Assembly (NCBI RefSeq): GCF_014297365.1
Contig: NZ_JACOQD010000007.1
Coordinates: 55,222 to 119,221 of the forward strand
DNA: 64,000 nucleotides
Direction of reading: 5' to 3'
DNA from: Winogradskyella echinorum
GTDB taxonomy: Bacteria > Bacteroidota > Bacteroidia > Flavobacteriales > Flavobacteriaceae
This document shows, in pieces, positions 6,943 to 15,527 of the stretch. The notes beneath the pieces are model-generated. The model was not told where the DNA came from. It made no database searches and saw nothing but the letters and a program-made list of their open reading frames with translations. The position numbers and the translations under genes are program-made. How positions within the stretch are numbered: the stretch's first letter is position 1; each line of letters begins with the position of its first letter.

Positions 6943-7690
6943 TAAAAATCTACTTTCCGAAGGTAAAACTGGAAAATACTTTAAATATGCCATTGGCGAA
7001 ATTGTGCTTGTTGTTATTGGTATTTTGATTGCGCTTTCAATTAACAATTGGAATGAAAAGGATAAATTAAAAACGGAAGAAATAAAGTTTCTAAAAAACT
7101 TTAAACAAAGTCTAATTGCGGATATAGAGTTTAATAATTTCAGGTTTAATAAATATGACTTAACCAAAGAATCTATTTCCATTTTATTAAATCATATGGA
7201 ACAAGATTTACCATATCAAGATTCCTTGAAATACCACTTTGGAAGAATTACACAAAGTTGGAAACCTAAAATAAATACAGAAGTCTTTGAAGCCTTAAAA
7301 TCAAAAGATGTAAACTTAATATCAAATGACAACCTGAGAGACAAACTAATCGGTTATTATTCTTGGTCTAACAACGTATTAGACGCACAAATTAATACAT
7401 ACGTTCAAAGAATAGAAGATGCAAGTTCATCTATTTTTAATTCACGATTTAACGCTTTATGGAATGGCAACTACCAAAAATATCGAGTTACGGAAAACTT
7501 TGACGATTTGAAACTTGAAATGATACCGAACAACTATAATGAACTTAAAAAGGATAAGGTGTTTATGTATTTCCTTGGAAGTCTTAAAAACCAATTTTAT
7601 TGGGATATAGAAGTAGTTCAAAACGAAATTAATCCAAAGATTAATGATTTGATAAGTTCAATCGACTCTGAATTAAAAACTTTAGAATAA
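6917..7690 (+). CDS. DUF6090-type membrane protein, paralogue 2
   Basis: 257 residues with the same head as its neighbours (MIKFFRHIRKNLLSEGKTGK, then a transmembrane helix at about 25-43 ending SINNWNEK). The tail is helical and acidic/basic mixed, with segments such as LKNFKQSLIADIEFNNFRF and a Trp-rich region around YYSWSNNVLD and ALWNGNYQKY. It probably has its own promoter, since the duplicated leader precedes it after an 81-base gap from paralogue 1. Function unknown. Confidence 0.75.
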   Translation: MIKFFRHIRKNLLSEGKTGKYFKYAIGEIVLVVIGILIALSINNWNEKDKLKTEEIKFLKNFKQSLIADIEFNNFRFNKYDLTKESISILLNHMEQDLPYQDSLKYHFGRITQSWKPKINTEVFEALKSKDVNLISNDNLRDKLIGYYSWSNNVLDAQINTYVQRIEDASSSIFNSRFNALWNGNYQKYRVTENFDDLKLEMIPNNYNELKKDKVFMYFLGSLKNQFYWDIEVVQNEINPKINDLISSIDSELKTLE

Positions 7691-7711
7691 TAACGAAAGT
7701 ACAACAAACCA

Positions 7712-8476
7712 ATGATTAAGTTCTTTAGACATATTAGACAAAAACTACTCTCTGAAAACAAATTCAGTAAATATCTTCTTTATGCCATTGGCGAAATTAT
7801 TCTTGTCGTTATTGGGATTTTAATTGCACTAAGTATAAATAATTGGAATGAAAATCTTAAACTAGATAAAGAAGAAATAACTATACTCGAGAATTTAAAT
7901 AAAAACTTAATTCTAGCAAAAAACCAGTCTGACTCTTTAATTTCCTATGAAAAAAGATTGATTAAAGACATAATAACTGTAATCAATTATGAATCCAATA
8001 ATTTACTAATCAACAAAGACAGTATTGGAATTATAACATTCAAAAATGCTTTATGGAATCTAGATAGTCATCTGCTTGTTGTAAATGCTTATGAAGATTT
8101 AAAAAACACCAATAAATTAGAACTTATAAAAAACCAAGGTTTAAAAGAAAAATTCACAAGTTTAGAAATTAACTTAATTGAACTTAAAATAATGTTAGAC
8201 GATAGATTAAATTTTCAGCAAATTCGAGTTGATAACATTGCTGAAAATGACATCAACTTTATTCCGTTTTTAAAATCTTCTTTTCCAACTATAGATATTT
8301 CTAACGAAAAGTCGAATGATTATAGTAAAATATTGAGCAATCGACGCATTAGAAACCTTCTTGGTATTAAATTATTTATGACTAAAGATATTCTTATCTC
8401 TAAAGAAAATCTTGGTAGAGAAATTAAAGATTTGATATCATTAATAGAAATGGAAGTAAAGGAAAAAAATAATTAA
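7712..8476 (+). CDS. DUF6090-type membrane protein, paralogue 3
   Basis: 254 residues: the family head (MIKFFRHIRQKLLSENKFSK, a transmembrane helix with AIGEIILVVIGILIALSINNWNE) and a divergent helical tail rich in Asn, Lys, Ile and Leu (for example ENLNKNLILAKNQSDSLIS). It starts 21 bases after the preceding stop without the full promoter repeat, so it is probably read through from paralogue 2. Its leader keeps only CAAACCAATGATTAAG of the shared module. Function unknown. Confidence 0.75.
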   Translation: MIKFFRHIRQKLLSENKFSKYLLYAIGEIILVVIGILIALSINNWNENLKLDKEEITILENLNKNLILAKNQSDSLISYEKRLIKDIITVINYESNNLLINKDSIGIITFKNALWNLDSHLLVVNAYEDLKNTNKLELIKNQGLKEKFTSLEINLIELKIMLDDRLNFQQIRVDNIAENDINFIPFLKSSFPTIDISNEKSNDYSKILSNRRIRNLLGIKLFMTKDILISKENLGREIKDLISLIEMEVKEKNN

Positions 8477-8497
8477 AGCAAAACAAACCGCTAACCA

Positions 8498-9262
8498 ATG
8501 ATTAAGTTCTTTAGACACATCCGTAAAAATCTACTTTCCGAAGGTAAAACTGGAAAATATTTTAAATATGCCATTGGCGAAATTGTACTTGTGGTTATCG
8601 GGATTTTAATTGCGTTACAGATTAATAATTTCAATAATAACAGACAAGAAATAAAAATTGAACAAGAATATTTATTGTCATTGCAAACTGAATATGAAAC
8701 CAACCTAGAAAAAATTAACCTTAGTCTTCAAAAAAATAAAGAACGTGTAAATGCGGTAGAAGATATGCTGACTTTATTTGATGCTAATGTACTAGACACA
8801 ACAAGCGATAAAGCTATATCAGATATATTGTATTCAGTTTTTTCTGGCGACGCAACCTTTCAACCATCAAAAGGAGTATTAACTGATGTTATCAGTTCAG
8901 GGAATCTTAACGTCATTAAAAATAAAAAACTAAGACAACGTCTTGCCTCATTTGAAAGCAAATTGGATTTTTTAAAATTAATGAGAACTGCCATTAAAGA
9001 TTTAAAGAATAAACTAAAAAACCAATTAAATAATAATGGAAGTATCCGAAAGTTATTGATAGATAGAGGTCGTAATTTTGAAAACAAATCAATCTCTGAT
9101 TCAAGGAATAATAGACAAATTTTTAGTTCTATTGAATTTGAAAATAACCTTTTAGATTACTATCTAACAATTTCAGCAGCCAATGGGCCAAGAGTTTTTG
9201 GCGGAATAAAAGAGCAAATAGAACAAATTTTAGTTGAAATTGATTTAGAAATTAATAAATAA
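8498..9262 (+). CDS. DUF6090-type membrane protein, paralogue 4
   Basis: 254 residues. The first 40 residues are the same as in paralogue 2 and the DNA there is nearly identical for about 100 bases, including the leader ACCGCTAACCAATG. The boundary then changes from SINNWNE to QINNFNNN. The tail carries EQEYLLSLQTEYETNLEKIN coiled-coil-like segments and a DVISSGNLNVIKNKKLRQRL stretch typical of the longer DUF6090 proteins. It lies 21 bases after paralogue 3, so the two are probably cotranscribed. Function unknown. Confidence 0.75.
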   Translation: MIKFFRHIRKNLLSEGKTGKYFKYAIGEIVLVVIGILIALQINNFNNNRQEIKIEQEYLLSLQTEYETNLEKINLSLQKNKERVNAVEDMLTLFDANVLDTTSDKAISDILYSVFSGDATFQPSKGVLTDVISSGNLNVIKNKKLRQRLASFESKLDFLKLMRTAIKDLKNKLKNQLNNNGSIRKLLIDRGRNFENKSISDSRNNRQIFSSIEFENNLLDYYLTISAANGPRVFGGIKEQIEQILVEIDLEINK

Positions 9263-9326
9263 CAAAAGCACTATAAAGTACTGTTGTAAAAAACAAGTAA
9301 TTTGAGAAGCATAAAATAACTAACCA

Positions 9327-9785
9327 ATGCAAACCACAAAACACATCGCAAAAAACTTACACCAAGTTTATTTTGGTGGTAACTGGACGGCTTCAAATTT
9401 TAAAGACACCTTAAAAGATGTCACTTTAGATGTGGCTTCAAAAAAAGTTAATAACCTTAATACTATCTTATCTCTAACATTTCATATTCATTATTACTTA
9501 AAAGGCACGATGGATGTTCTAAAAGGTGGTGATTTAACCATTAGAGACAAATATAGTTTTGACCATCCAACTATAGAAACTGAAACCGAATGGCAAGAGT
9601 TTCAAACTAATTTATGGATTGAAGCTAAAGAATTTATTAGTCTTATTGAAAAACTAGAAGATAGTATTCTCGTAACCTTCTTAGCAGAAGAAAAGTATGG
9701 TACCTACTTTAGAAATCTTTTTGGTATTGTAGAACATACTCATTATCATTTAGGGCAAATAGCAATTATTAAAAAATTGGTTTAA
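9327..9785 (+). CDS. DinB-like / DUF1572 family protein
   Basis: A 152-residue four-helix protein of the DinB/YfiT type. Potential metal-binding His residues lie where the family has them: HIHYYLKG (about residue 51) and HTHYHLGQIAII (about 137), with the NLHQVYFGGNWTASNF start typical of this flavobacterial subgroup. Members may be metal-dependent transferases, but the substrate is unknown. It ends 5 bases from the convergent trhA-like gene with no space for a separate terminator. A second DinB-like protein is encoded at 20341-20787. Confidence 0.75.
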   Translation: MQTTKHIAKNLHQVYFGGNWTASNFKDTLKDVTLDVASKKVNNLNTILSLTFHIHYYLKGTMDVLKGGDLTIRDKYSFDHPTIETETEWQEFQTNLWIEAKEFISLIEKLEDSILVTFLAEEKYGTYFRNLFGIVEHTHYHLGQIAIIKKLV

Positions 9786-9790
9786 GCATC

Positions 9791-10417
9791 TTAAATTACG
9801 TGATTAAAAATCATGAAAAAGTGACAAATTGCACCACCCAAAACAAATAAATGCCAAACTACGTGGAAATATGGCACTTTATTTATAGCATAAAATACAA
9901 TACCAATAGTATAAGACAATCCGCCTGCAAATAACCACATCACTCCGCTTGGTCCTATGGCATCAGATAAGTTAGTAAAATCAAACACAATAAGCCATCC
10001 CATTACTAAGTATAAAAGTGTTGAAAACAACTCAAATCGGCCTGTAAAAAAGAGTTTTAGAATAACACCAAAAGCTGCAATTCCCCATACTGTCCAAAAT
10101 AGTGGCCAACCCAAACTATCCGTAAGTGTAATTAGCAAAACTGGTGTATATGTGCCTGCGATAAGTAGATATATACTTATATGATCTACTATTCTAAAAT
10201 AATGTTTATGTTTTTCCCCTTTTACTGCATGATAAAACGTTGATGCTAAAAATAAAATGATAATAGAAATACCATACACAATAACACTAAATAAGCTCCA
10301 TGGCTTGGTATTATCGGCGTAAACAATTAACAAGACTAGTGCTGCTATTCCGAGTGCAGCACCAATACCATGAGTCCAAGCATTAAGTTGTTCTTCTAAT
10401 TTAGTTTGTATGCGCAT
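9791..10417 (-). CDS. trhA: PAQR family membrane protein, TrhA/hemolysin III type
   Basis: A 208-residue integral membrane protein with about seven hydrophobic segments. The family's metal-site residues are visible: STFYHAV (about 58-64), RIVDHISIYLLIAGTYTP (about 73) and the C-terminal pair VVWHLFVLGGAICHFF (about 187-200). The family is described as hemolysin III but is now linked to membrane-lipid homeostasis; toxin activity should not be assumed. It directly abuts the upstream DUF4294 gene (stop and start adjacent), so the two form an operon. Confidence 0.85.
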   Translation of the reverse strand: MRIQTKLEEQLNAWTHGIGAALGIAALVLLIVYADNTKPWSLFSVIVYGISIIILFLASTFYHAVKGEKHKHYFRIVDHISIYLLIAGTYTPVLLITLTDSLGWPLFWTVWGIAAFGVILKLFFTGRFELFSTLLYLVMGWLIVFDFTNLSDAIGPSGVMWLFAGGLSYTIGIVFYAINKVPYFHVVWHLFVLGGAICHFFMIFNHVI

Positions 10418-11113
10418 TTAACTTTTAGACTTAGAAGTTGTTTTGGGTTTAGATTTCCCCCATTTATTAACACAAGCGTAAAAATCGATCTTAAAAGCAG
10501 ATTTTTGACGTTCTAATCGTTCATTTTGGAACGCACGTTGTAAAATATCTTCAATTAAATAGTCTTCCTCTACCTCTAAAGGAACAAATTCTTTTTTTAA
10601 AGAAATATCGAATAAACTGGCCGTATTATTAAACCAAAAAGCACGCCAACCACTCCGCAGCTCTTTAATGAGTTCAAAAGTAGTTTTTCCGGTTTGCCTA
10701 TGTATAAGTTTTACTAAAATCTGTCCTTCCGTTTTAGTGAGTTTTTTTAACTCAGCAGAAAATTCGTCCTCAATGTATTTTTGAATCACTTTAGAATACT
10801 TCTTTTTATCACTTTTACGTTCTAAGGTTTCTAATCGTTTTTGCAAGGCCTCCAAACGTTCGGCGGCTAGCTTTGCATAAGGGTAAACTTTTAAGGTTTT
10901 TCGTCTTAAAATAATATAACGTACGCGAGCATTTCTATCTGCAAAATATAAATTAGGCAATACCATAACTTCGTCTAACTCAACAGAAGTTATTGGTATA
11001 GAATCACCTTCTATTATCATGTAATGCACTGCTGTAGAATCTTGCTTTACAGGATCTTCTTGAGCAAAAATTGCCATAGAAAAGAACATTGCTATGTATG
11101 TGATATACTTCAT
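10418..11113 (-). CDS. DUF4294 exported protein
   Basis: 231 residues with a signal peptide (MKYITYIAMFFSMAIFAQ). The core from about residue 30 to 195 follows the DUF4294 pattern common in Bacteroidetes: MIIEGDSIPITSVELDEVMV, the basic strand NARVRYIILRRKTLKVYPYAK, a long charged helix (ERLEALQKRLETLERKSDKKK), then GQILVKLIHRQTGKTTFELIKELRSGWRAFWFN. The function is unknown and the protein is presumably periplasmic. The tail is Lys/Ser-rich. It heads a two-gene unit with the membrane protein downstream. Confidence 0.8.
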   Translation of the reverse strand: MKYITYIAMFFSMAIFAQEDPVKQDSTAVHYMIIEGDSIPITSVELDEVMVLPNLYFADRNARVRYIILRRKTLKVYPYAKLAAERLEALQKRLETLERKSDKKKYSKVIQKYIEDEFSAELKKLTKTEGQILVKLIHRQTGKTTFELIKELRSGWRAFWFNNTASLFDISLKKEFVPLEVEEDYLIEDILQRAFQNERLERQKSAFKIDFYACVNKWGKSKPKTTSKSKS

Positions 11114-11236
11114 AATTTATAGTAACCCAAAATCATTCCAAAAATAATTTAAAGCGTTTTCAAAATTAGTAATTAATATATCCTTTAACCTTAAATTAGT
11201 ATTAATATTATTATTTTTAAACAAAAATTTACACAA

Positions 11237-12325
11237 ATGGCTAAAAAGCAATTATTAAATAAAAAGTCGATGGACTTTTTAGAAAAATATCTCAATAATG
11301 CCTCTCCTACTGGTTATGAATGGGAAGGGCAAAAAATCTGGATGGATTACCTTAAACCCTATGTAGATGAATTTATAACAGATACTTATGGTACTGCGGT
11401 TGCGGTGATTAACCCAAAAGCAAAATTTAAAGTGGTTATTGAAGGGCATGCAGATGAAATCTCGTGGTATGTTAACTATATCTCTGATAATGGTTTAATT
11501 TATGTGATTAGAAATGGTGGTAGCGACCATCAAATTGCTCCTAGTAAGATTGTAAATATTCATACTAAAAAAGGCATTGTAAAGGGCGTATTTGGCTGGC
11601 CAGCTATACATACTAGAAATCGTTCTAAAGAAGAACCACCAAAGCCAGATAATATTTGTATTGATATAGGTGCAAAAGATAAAAAGGAAGTTGAAAAAAT
11701 GGGTGTTCATGTAGGCTGTGTTATTACATATCCAGATGAATTTCATATTTTAAATAAAGATAAATTTGTTTGTCGTGCTTTAGATAATAGAATGGGAGGC
11801 TTTATGATTGCTGAAGTGGCACGTTTACTTCACGAAAACAAAAAGAAATTACCATTTGGACTCTATGTTACCAATTCTGTACAAGAAGAAATTGGTTTGC
11901 GTGGTGCAGAAATGATTACTGAAACCATTAAACCAAATGTGGCAATTGTTACAGACGTTACACACGATACTACAACACCAATGATAGATCCTAAGAAACA
12001 AGGGTTAGCAAAAATTGGCGATGGACCTGTTGTTGCTTATGCTCCAGCTGTGCAACAAAAACTAAGAGATTTAATTACAGATACAGCCGAAGAAAAGAAA
12101 ATTCCTTTTCAGCGTGCTGCATTATCTCGTGCCACAGGTACAGATACTGATGCCTTTGCTTATAGCAATGGTGGTGTTGCTTCTGCATTAATTTCTTTAC
12201 CATTACGTTACATGCATACTACTGTAGAAATGGTGCATAAAAGCGATGTGGAGAATGTAATAAGACTCATTTACGAAACGCTATTAAAGATTGAAGACGG
12301 AGAAACGTTTTCTTATTTTAAATAA
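11237..12325 (+). CDS. M42 family metallopeptidase (glutamyl/endo-aminopeptidase type)
   Basis: A 362-residue cytosolic metallo-aminopeptidase of the M42 family, which forms large tetrahedral or dodecameric particles that degrade peptides. Motifs in order: ASPTGYEWEGQ near the start, EGHADEISWYV (His and Asp ligands, about 76), CRALDNRMGGFM (bridging Asp; LDDR is more usual than LDNR), SVQEEIGLRGAE (catalytic Glu and ligand Glu, about 221), VTDVTHD (Asp ligand) and YMHTTVEMVHKSD (last His, about 330). A hairpin terminator follows directly. Confidence 0.9.
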   Translation: MAKKQLLNKKSMDFLEKYLNNASPTGYEWEGQKIWMDYLKPYVDEFITDTYGTAVAVINPKAKFKVVIEGHADEISWYVNYISDNGLIYVIRNGGSDHQIAPSKIVNIHTKKGIVKGVFGWPAIHTRNRSKEEPPKPDNICIDIGAKDKKEVEKMGVHVGCVITYPDEFHILNKDKFVCRALDNRMGGFMIAEVARLLHENKKKLPFGLYVTNSVQEEIGLRGAEMITETIKPNVAIVTDVTHDTTTPMIDPKKQGLAKIGDGPVVAYAPAVQQKLRDLITDTAEEKKIPFQRAALSRATGTDTDAFAYSNGGVASALISLPLRYMHTTVEMVHKSDVENVIRLIYETLLKIEDGETFSYFK

Positions 12326-12332
12326 TATTCTA

Positions 12333-12370
12333 GAGCTGATGAGTATTGAACTTATCAGCTCTTCTTTTTT
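12333..12370 (+). terminator. Hairpin terminator after M42 peptidase gene
   Basis: GAGCTGATGAG and CTTATCAGCTC form a stem with one mismatch, followed by TTCTTTTTT. Its position argues that the next gene starts after it, at 12375, rather than at the upstream in-frame ATG inside the M42 gene. Confidence 0.75.
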
Positions 12371-12374
12371 AAAT

Positions 12375-13520
12375 ATGTCATTAACAACACTAAAAGACCA
12401 ATTTAGTTTTCCTGAAGATGTAGTATACTTAAATACTGCCAGTTTTTCGCCAGCCTTTAAATCTGTAGAAACTGCAGGTATCAATGCTGTTAAAGCTAAA
12501 AACAGACCAGATTATTATAAAGCTTCAGATTTATTTGATCCTGTAATAGAACTCCGAAAACTATTCGCAGAAATCATTAAGGTTAAAGACTATAATCGTG
12601 TTGTAACTATACCTTCTGTTTCTTACGGACTTGCAACAGTTGCAAACAATATTGAACTAAAAAAAGGTGATGAAATTTTAGTAGTAGCAGAACAGTTTCC
12701 AAGTAATTTTTATATCTGGAAAACACTAGCTGATACATATGAAGCGACTATTAGAACTATAACACAACCTGAAGATAAATCACTTTGGAATTCTGCTATA
12801 CTAGATCAAATATCAGAAAAAACAGCCCTTGTTGCAATGGCGCAGATACATTGGGCAAATGGCTTTATTTTCGATCTAAAAGCCATTAGAGAAAAAACAA
12901 GAAATCATGATGCACTTTTAGTCATCGATGGTAGCCAATCTGTTGGTGCAATGTCTTTCTCTGTTGAAGACCTTCAACCAGACGCACTTGTTTGCGCAGG
13001 CTATAAATGGTTATTTGGCCCTTATGGTTGTGCGTATGCTTATTATAGCGCATATTTTGATAATGGAAAACCCATTGAACAAAATTGGTCTACGCGATTG
13101 GGCAGTGAGGATTTCTCGAAATTAACCCAATACCAATCTGAATATAAACCTCTAGCCAATAGATATTCGGTAGGACAAAGCGGTAGTTTTATTTATGTAA
13201 AAATGCAAATTGCTGCATTAAAAGAAATTTTAAAGATTAATCCTCAAGATTTACAAGACTATTGCCATAGTATTTCTAAAACTGCTTTAGAGGATTTAGC
13301 ACAGATTAACTTTTACAGTGATGCTCCACAAGATAGAGCTAAGCATATGTTCGGAATTAAAACTCCAAAAACTATAAATCTAGAGCATTTAAAAGAAGCG
13401 CTAAAAGCAGCAAATATTCACGTATCCTTTCGAGGAGAATACATTCGTATTTCTTGTCATTTGTTTAATACAAAAGCACATTTCGAAAAATTGGTGGACA
13501 CCATAAAATCTTGTATTTAA
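12375..13520 (+). CDS. Aminotransferase class V-fold PLP enzyme
   Basis: A fold type I PLP enzyme of the NifS/kynureninase-like class V group, 381 residues from the chosen ATG. Visible: substrate/phosphate region YLNTASFSPAFKS (about 20), VVTIPSVSYGLATVA, HWANGFIFDL, the PLP-pyridine Asp in LVIDGSQSVGA, and the Schiff-base Lys in VCAGYKWLFGPYG. The exact reaction cannot be read; isopenicillin-epimerase-like and selenocysteine-lyase-like relatives are possible. An upstream in-frame start would overlap the M42 gene and cross its terminator, so it was rejected. The Nudix gene begins directly after the stop. Confidence 0.85.
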   Translation: MSLTTLKDQFSFPEDVVYLNTASFSPAFKSVETAGINAVKAKNRPDYYKASDLFDPVIELRKLFAEIIKVKDYNRVVTIPSVSYGLATVANNIELKKGDEILVVAEQFPSNFYIWKTLADTYEATIRTITQPEDKSLWNSAILDQISEKTALVAMAQIHWANGFIFDLKAIREKTRNHDALLVIDGSQSVGAMSFSVEDLQPDALVCAGYKWLFGPYGCAYAYYSAYFDNGKPIEQNWSTRLGSEDFSKLTQYQSEYKPLANRYSVGQSGSFIYVKMQIAALKEILKINPQDLQDYCHSISKTALEDLAQINFYSDAPQDRAKHMFGIKTPKTINLEHLKEALKAANIHVSFRGEYIRISCHLFNTKAHFEKLVDTIKSCI

Positions 13521-14072
13521 ATGGATGAATATATAGATATAGTAGATAAAAAAGGACTACCAACAGGTAAAACAGCTTTAAAATCTGAAGCCCATAAAAA
13601 TGGATGGTACCACAATACAATTCATCTCTGGTTGTACACTAGCAAAGGCGAAATTTTATTACAACAACGCTCGCATAAAAAAACGATTCACCCATTGCTT
13701 TGGGATGTTTCTGTTGCTGGCCATATAGATGCAGGCGAATCTTTTATTGACGCTGCCATAAGAGAAACTAAAGAAGAAGTTGGTTTACAATTAGATGCAC
13801 AACGTCTTCAAAAAATTGGTGTTTTTCTTCATGAAACAAATTATGGTGCAATTCAAGATAATGAATTTCATCAAGTTTATATTGCAGAATTAAATGTAGA
13901 TTTCAACCAACTACATCCACAAGAAGAAGAGGTTGAAGCGTTAAAACTGGTGTCTTTTACCGAATTTGAGACATTACTAAATCATAGTGAAACTAACCTG
14001 CATTTCATTCCGTCAAATAAATCGTATTATAGCTTTGTAATTAAGACTATAAAAGAAAAACTACATTTATGA
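13521..14072 (+). CDS. Nudix hydrolase, IDI/YfcD-like
   Basis: 183 residues. The Nudix box is complete: GHIDAGESFIDAAIRETKEE followed by VGL (about residues 74-96), with Gly, RE and EE residues in place to bind Mg2+. The N-terminus (DEYIDIVDKKGLPTGKTALKSEAHKNGWYH) and TIHLWLYTSKGEILLQQRS resemble the isopentenyl-diphosphate isomerase-like Nudix subgroup, but the short length and lack of clear isomerase Cys/Glu context favour a general Nudix pyrophosphohydrolase. It begins at the first base after the aminotransferase stop and its end overlaps the next start by 4 bases (ATGA), so it is translationally coupled on both sides. Confidence 0.85.
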   Translation: MDEYIDIVDKKGLPTGKTALKSEAHKNGWYHNTIHLWLYTSKGEILLQQRSHKKTIHPLLWDVSVAGHIDAGESFIDAAIRETKEEVGLQLDAQRLQKIGVFLHETNYGAIQDNEFHQVYIAELNVDFNQLHPQEEEVEALKLVSFTEFETLLNHSETNLHFIPSNKSYYSFVIKTIKEKLHL

Positions 14073-14755
14073 ATTTATTACTCATGGCCGTTGCACCAGT
14101 AATGGTGATTATTGTATATATCTATTTTCAAGATAAATACGAAAAAGAACCGATTGGTTTATTATTAGCTAGTTTTCTTTTAGGAGCCATAGTAAGTATT
14201 CTTATTGTAACAGTTTTATATTTATTTACAGGACACTTTATACCTATAACAGATGAGTTTAGTATTTGGCAACAATTTATCCAAGCCTTTGTTGTTGTGG
14301 CTTTGGCTGAAGAATTTAGTAAATATATAATTGTAAAATATTTTAATCAAACAAAAAAAGCTTTTAACGAACCTTATGATGGTATCATCTATGCTGTGAT
14401 GGTATCTATGGGATTTGCCTGTACAGAAAATATTATGTATGTGTTAGAAGGTGGTTACCAAACAGCCATTCTGAGAGCGTTTACTGCGGTTCCTGCTCAT
14501 GCCACTTTTGGTGTTTTAATGGGATATTACATGGGAAAAGCAAAATTTTCGAACAATAGATTTAAGTTGAATATGGCTGGTCTATTTTTGGCAGTACTCT
14601 TTCATGGTGCTTATGATTTCTTTTTATTCATTCGGTTTATTCCTGGCATTTCAATCGGAGCATTTATCTCTCTTGCTATTGCCATCTACTTATCTAGAAA
14701 AGCAATTAAAAAACACCAAGAAAATTCTAATTTTAAATCTTTAGAGGATTCTTAA
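14069..14755 (+). CDS. PrsW family intramembrane metalloprotease
   Basis: 228 residues with about seven or eight hydrophobic helices. The family's conserved polar motifs sit in the membrane segments: YEKEPIGLLL (about 27), ALAEEFSKYIIVKYF (about 78; EE pair), GFACTENIMYVLEGG (about 115), PAHATFGVLMGYYMGK (about 141; His) and LFHGAYDFFLF (about 178; His). PrsW in Bacillus cleaves an anti-sigma factor; the substrate here is unknown. The start overlaps the Nudix stop. Confidence 0.9.
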   Translation: MNLLLMAVAPVMVIIVYIYFQDKYEKEPIGLLLASFLLGAIVSILIVTVLYLFTGHFIPITDEFSIWQQFIQAFVVVALAEEFSKYIIVKYFNQTKKAFNEPYDGIIYAVMVSMGFACTENIMYVLEGGYQTAILRAFTAVPAHATFGVLMGYYMGKAKFSNNRFKLNMAGLFLAVLFHGAYDFFLFIRFIPGISIGAFISLAIAIYLSRKAIKKHQENSNFKSLEDS

Positions 14756-14766
14756 AATAAGCTTGT

Positions 14767-14774
14767 TATTTTTG
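14767..14774 (+). promoter_or_regulatory. Probable -7 box for acyl-CoA carboxylase operon
   Basis: TATTTTTG matches TAnnTTTG exactly. Transcription would begin near 14780, which makes the in-frame ATG at 14779 unusable and points to the ATG at 14830 as the real start of the biotin-carrier gene. Confidence 0.5.
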
Positions 14775-14829
14775 TATTATGTTTCAGGATTTAGCTTTAA
14801 ATTCGCAATTCCACAATAACACATCCTTT

Positions 14830-15306
14830 ATGTATAAAATAAAAGTGAATACTTCACATCAATTTGAAGTTACAACAAAAGATACTGAAGCTTTAGATGC
14901 TATAGAATCTACGACAAACAATTTTCATGTACTTCAAAATAATAAATCTGTAAAAGCTACTATTTTAAGCTCAGATTTCAACACAAAATCCTACACCATT
15001 AAAGTTAATAATAACACTTACAATGTAAACATTAATGATGCTTTAGATCAGCAAATTGAAGCCTTAGGTTTTGAAATTGGAGCCTCTAAAAAGGTCAACA
15101 ATATTAAGGCACCAATGCCAGGTTTAATTTTAGAAATAAACATTAAAGTAGGTGATGAAGTTAAAGAAGGTGATAATCTTTTAATACTTGAAGCCATGAA
15201 GATGGAAAACGTTTTAACCTCACCAAGAGAAGGTGTTATAAAATCAGTTAAGGTCAACCAAGGAGAAACGGTAGATAAAAATTCACTTTTAATAGAATTT
15301 GAATAA
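14830..15306 (+). CDS. Biotin carboxyl carrier subunit of acyl-CoA carboxylase
   Basis: Carries the biotin shuttled between carboxylase and carboxyltransferase. From the chosen ATG it has 158 residues; the longer in-frame start (17 extra residues) lies on the predicted transcription start. The C-terminal 75 residues are a biotinyl domain: KAPMPGLILEINIKVGDEV, then LLILEAMKMENVLTSP with the biotinylated Lys in AMKM, then GVIKSVKVNQGETVDKNSLL. The N-terminal half resembles the small barrel domain found in propionyl-CoA carboxylase-type carriers. It is followed in order by the carboxylase and carboxyltransferase genes. Confidence 0.9.
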   Translation: MYKIKVNTSHQFEVTTKDTEALDAIESTTNNFHVLQNNKSVKATILSSDFNTKSYTIKVNNNTYNVNINDALDQQIEALGFEIGASKKVNNIKAPMPGLILEINIKVGDEVKEGDNLLILEAMKMENVLTSPREGVIKSVKVNQGETVDKNSLLIEFE

Positions 15307-15314
15307 AAAAATAA

Positions 15315-15468
15315 CGTCAGTTCGAGTATTTTGTGATTATCGAAATCAAAATATATTTTGATTGAAGATACAGAGCGTAGCTCTAACAAAATGTATCGAG
15401 AACCATTTATGCATCGATTACTTCTCGATACAAAATTCCCAAAAAAAGGAATTTCACGCGAAGTGACG
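15315..15468. repeat. Imperfect palindromic intergenic element (about 154 bp)
   Basis: The ends CGTCAGTTCGAG and CGCGAAGTGACG are near-perfect inverted copies. Between them lie nested hairpins: ATCAAAATATATTTTGAT, AGAGC-GTA-GCTCT, TGTATCGAGAA paired with TTCTCGATACA (15392-15402 with 15422-15432), and ATTCC/GGAAT. It carries no gene. Elements of this look are scattered in flavobacterial intergenic regions; here it lies inside an operon. Confidence 0.65.
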
Positions 15469-15527
15469 ATAGATAAAATAAAAAATAAGATTCCCAAGTC
15501 ATGGGAACGAAAAATTAAAGATTTTTC

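Noticed and set aside
9791..10417. Hemolysin III as a toxin
   Set aside because: The PAQR family is widespread in non-pathogens and linked to membrane homeostasis; nothing here supports a toxin role.
12291..12374. Earlier start for the class V aminotransferase
   Set aside because: It would overlap the M42 gene and cross a strong terminator hairpin; the ATG at 12375 fits the family start.
14779..14829. Earlier start for the biotin carrier gene
   Set aside because: It coincides with the expected transcription start from the TATTTTTG box, and the added residues have no family match.
15048..15497. Minus-strand open frame of 149 codons
   Set aside because: It runs antisense to the biotinyl domain and through the palindromic element; composition is typical of an antisense shadow.
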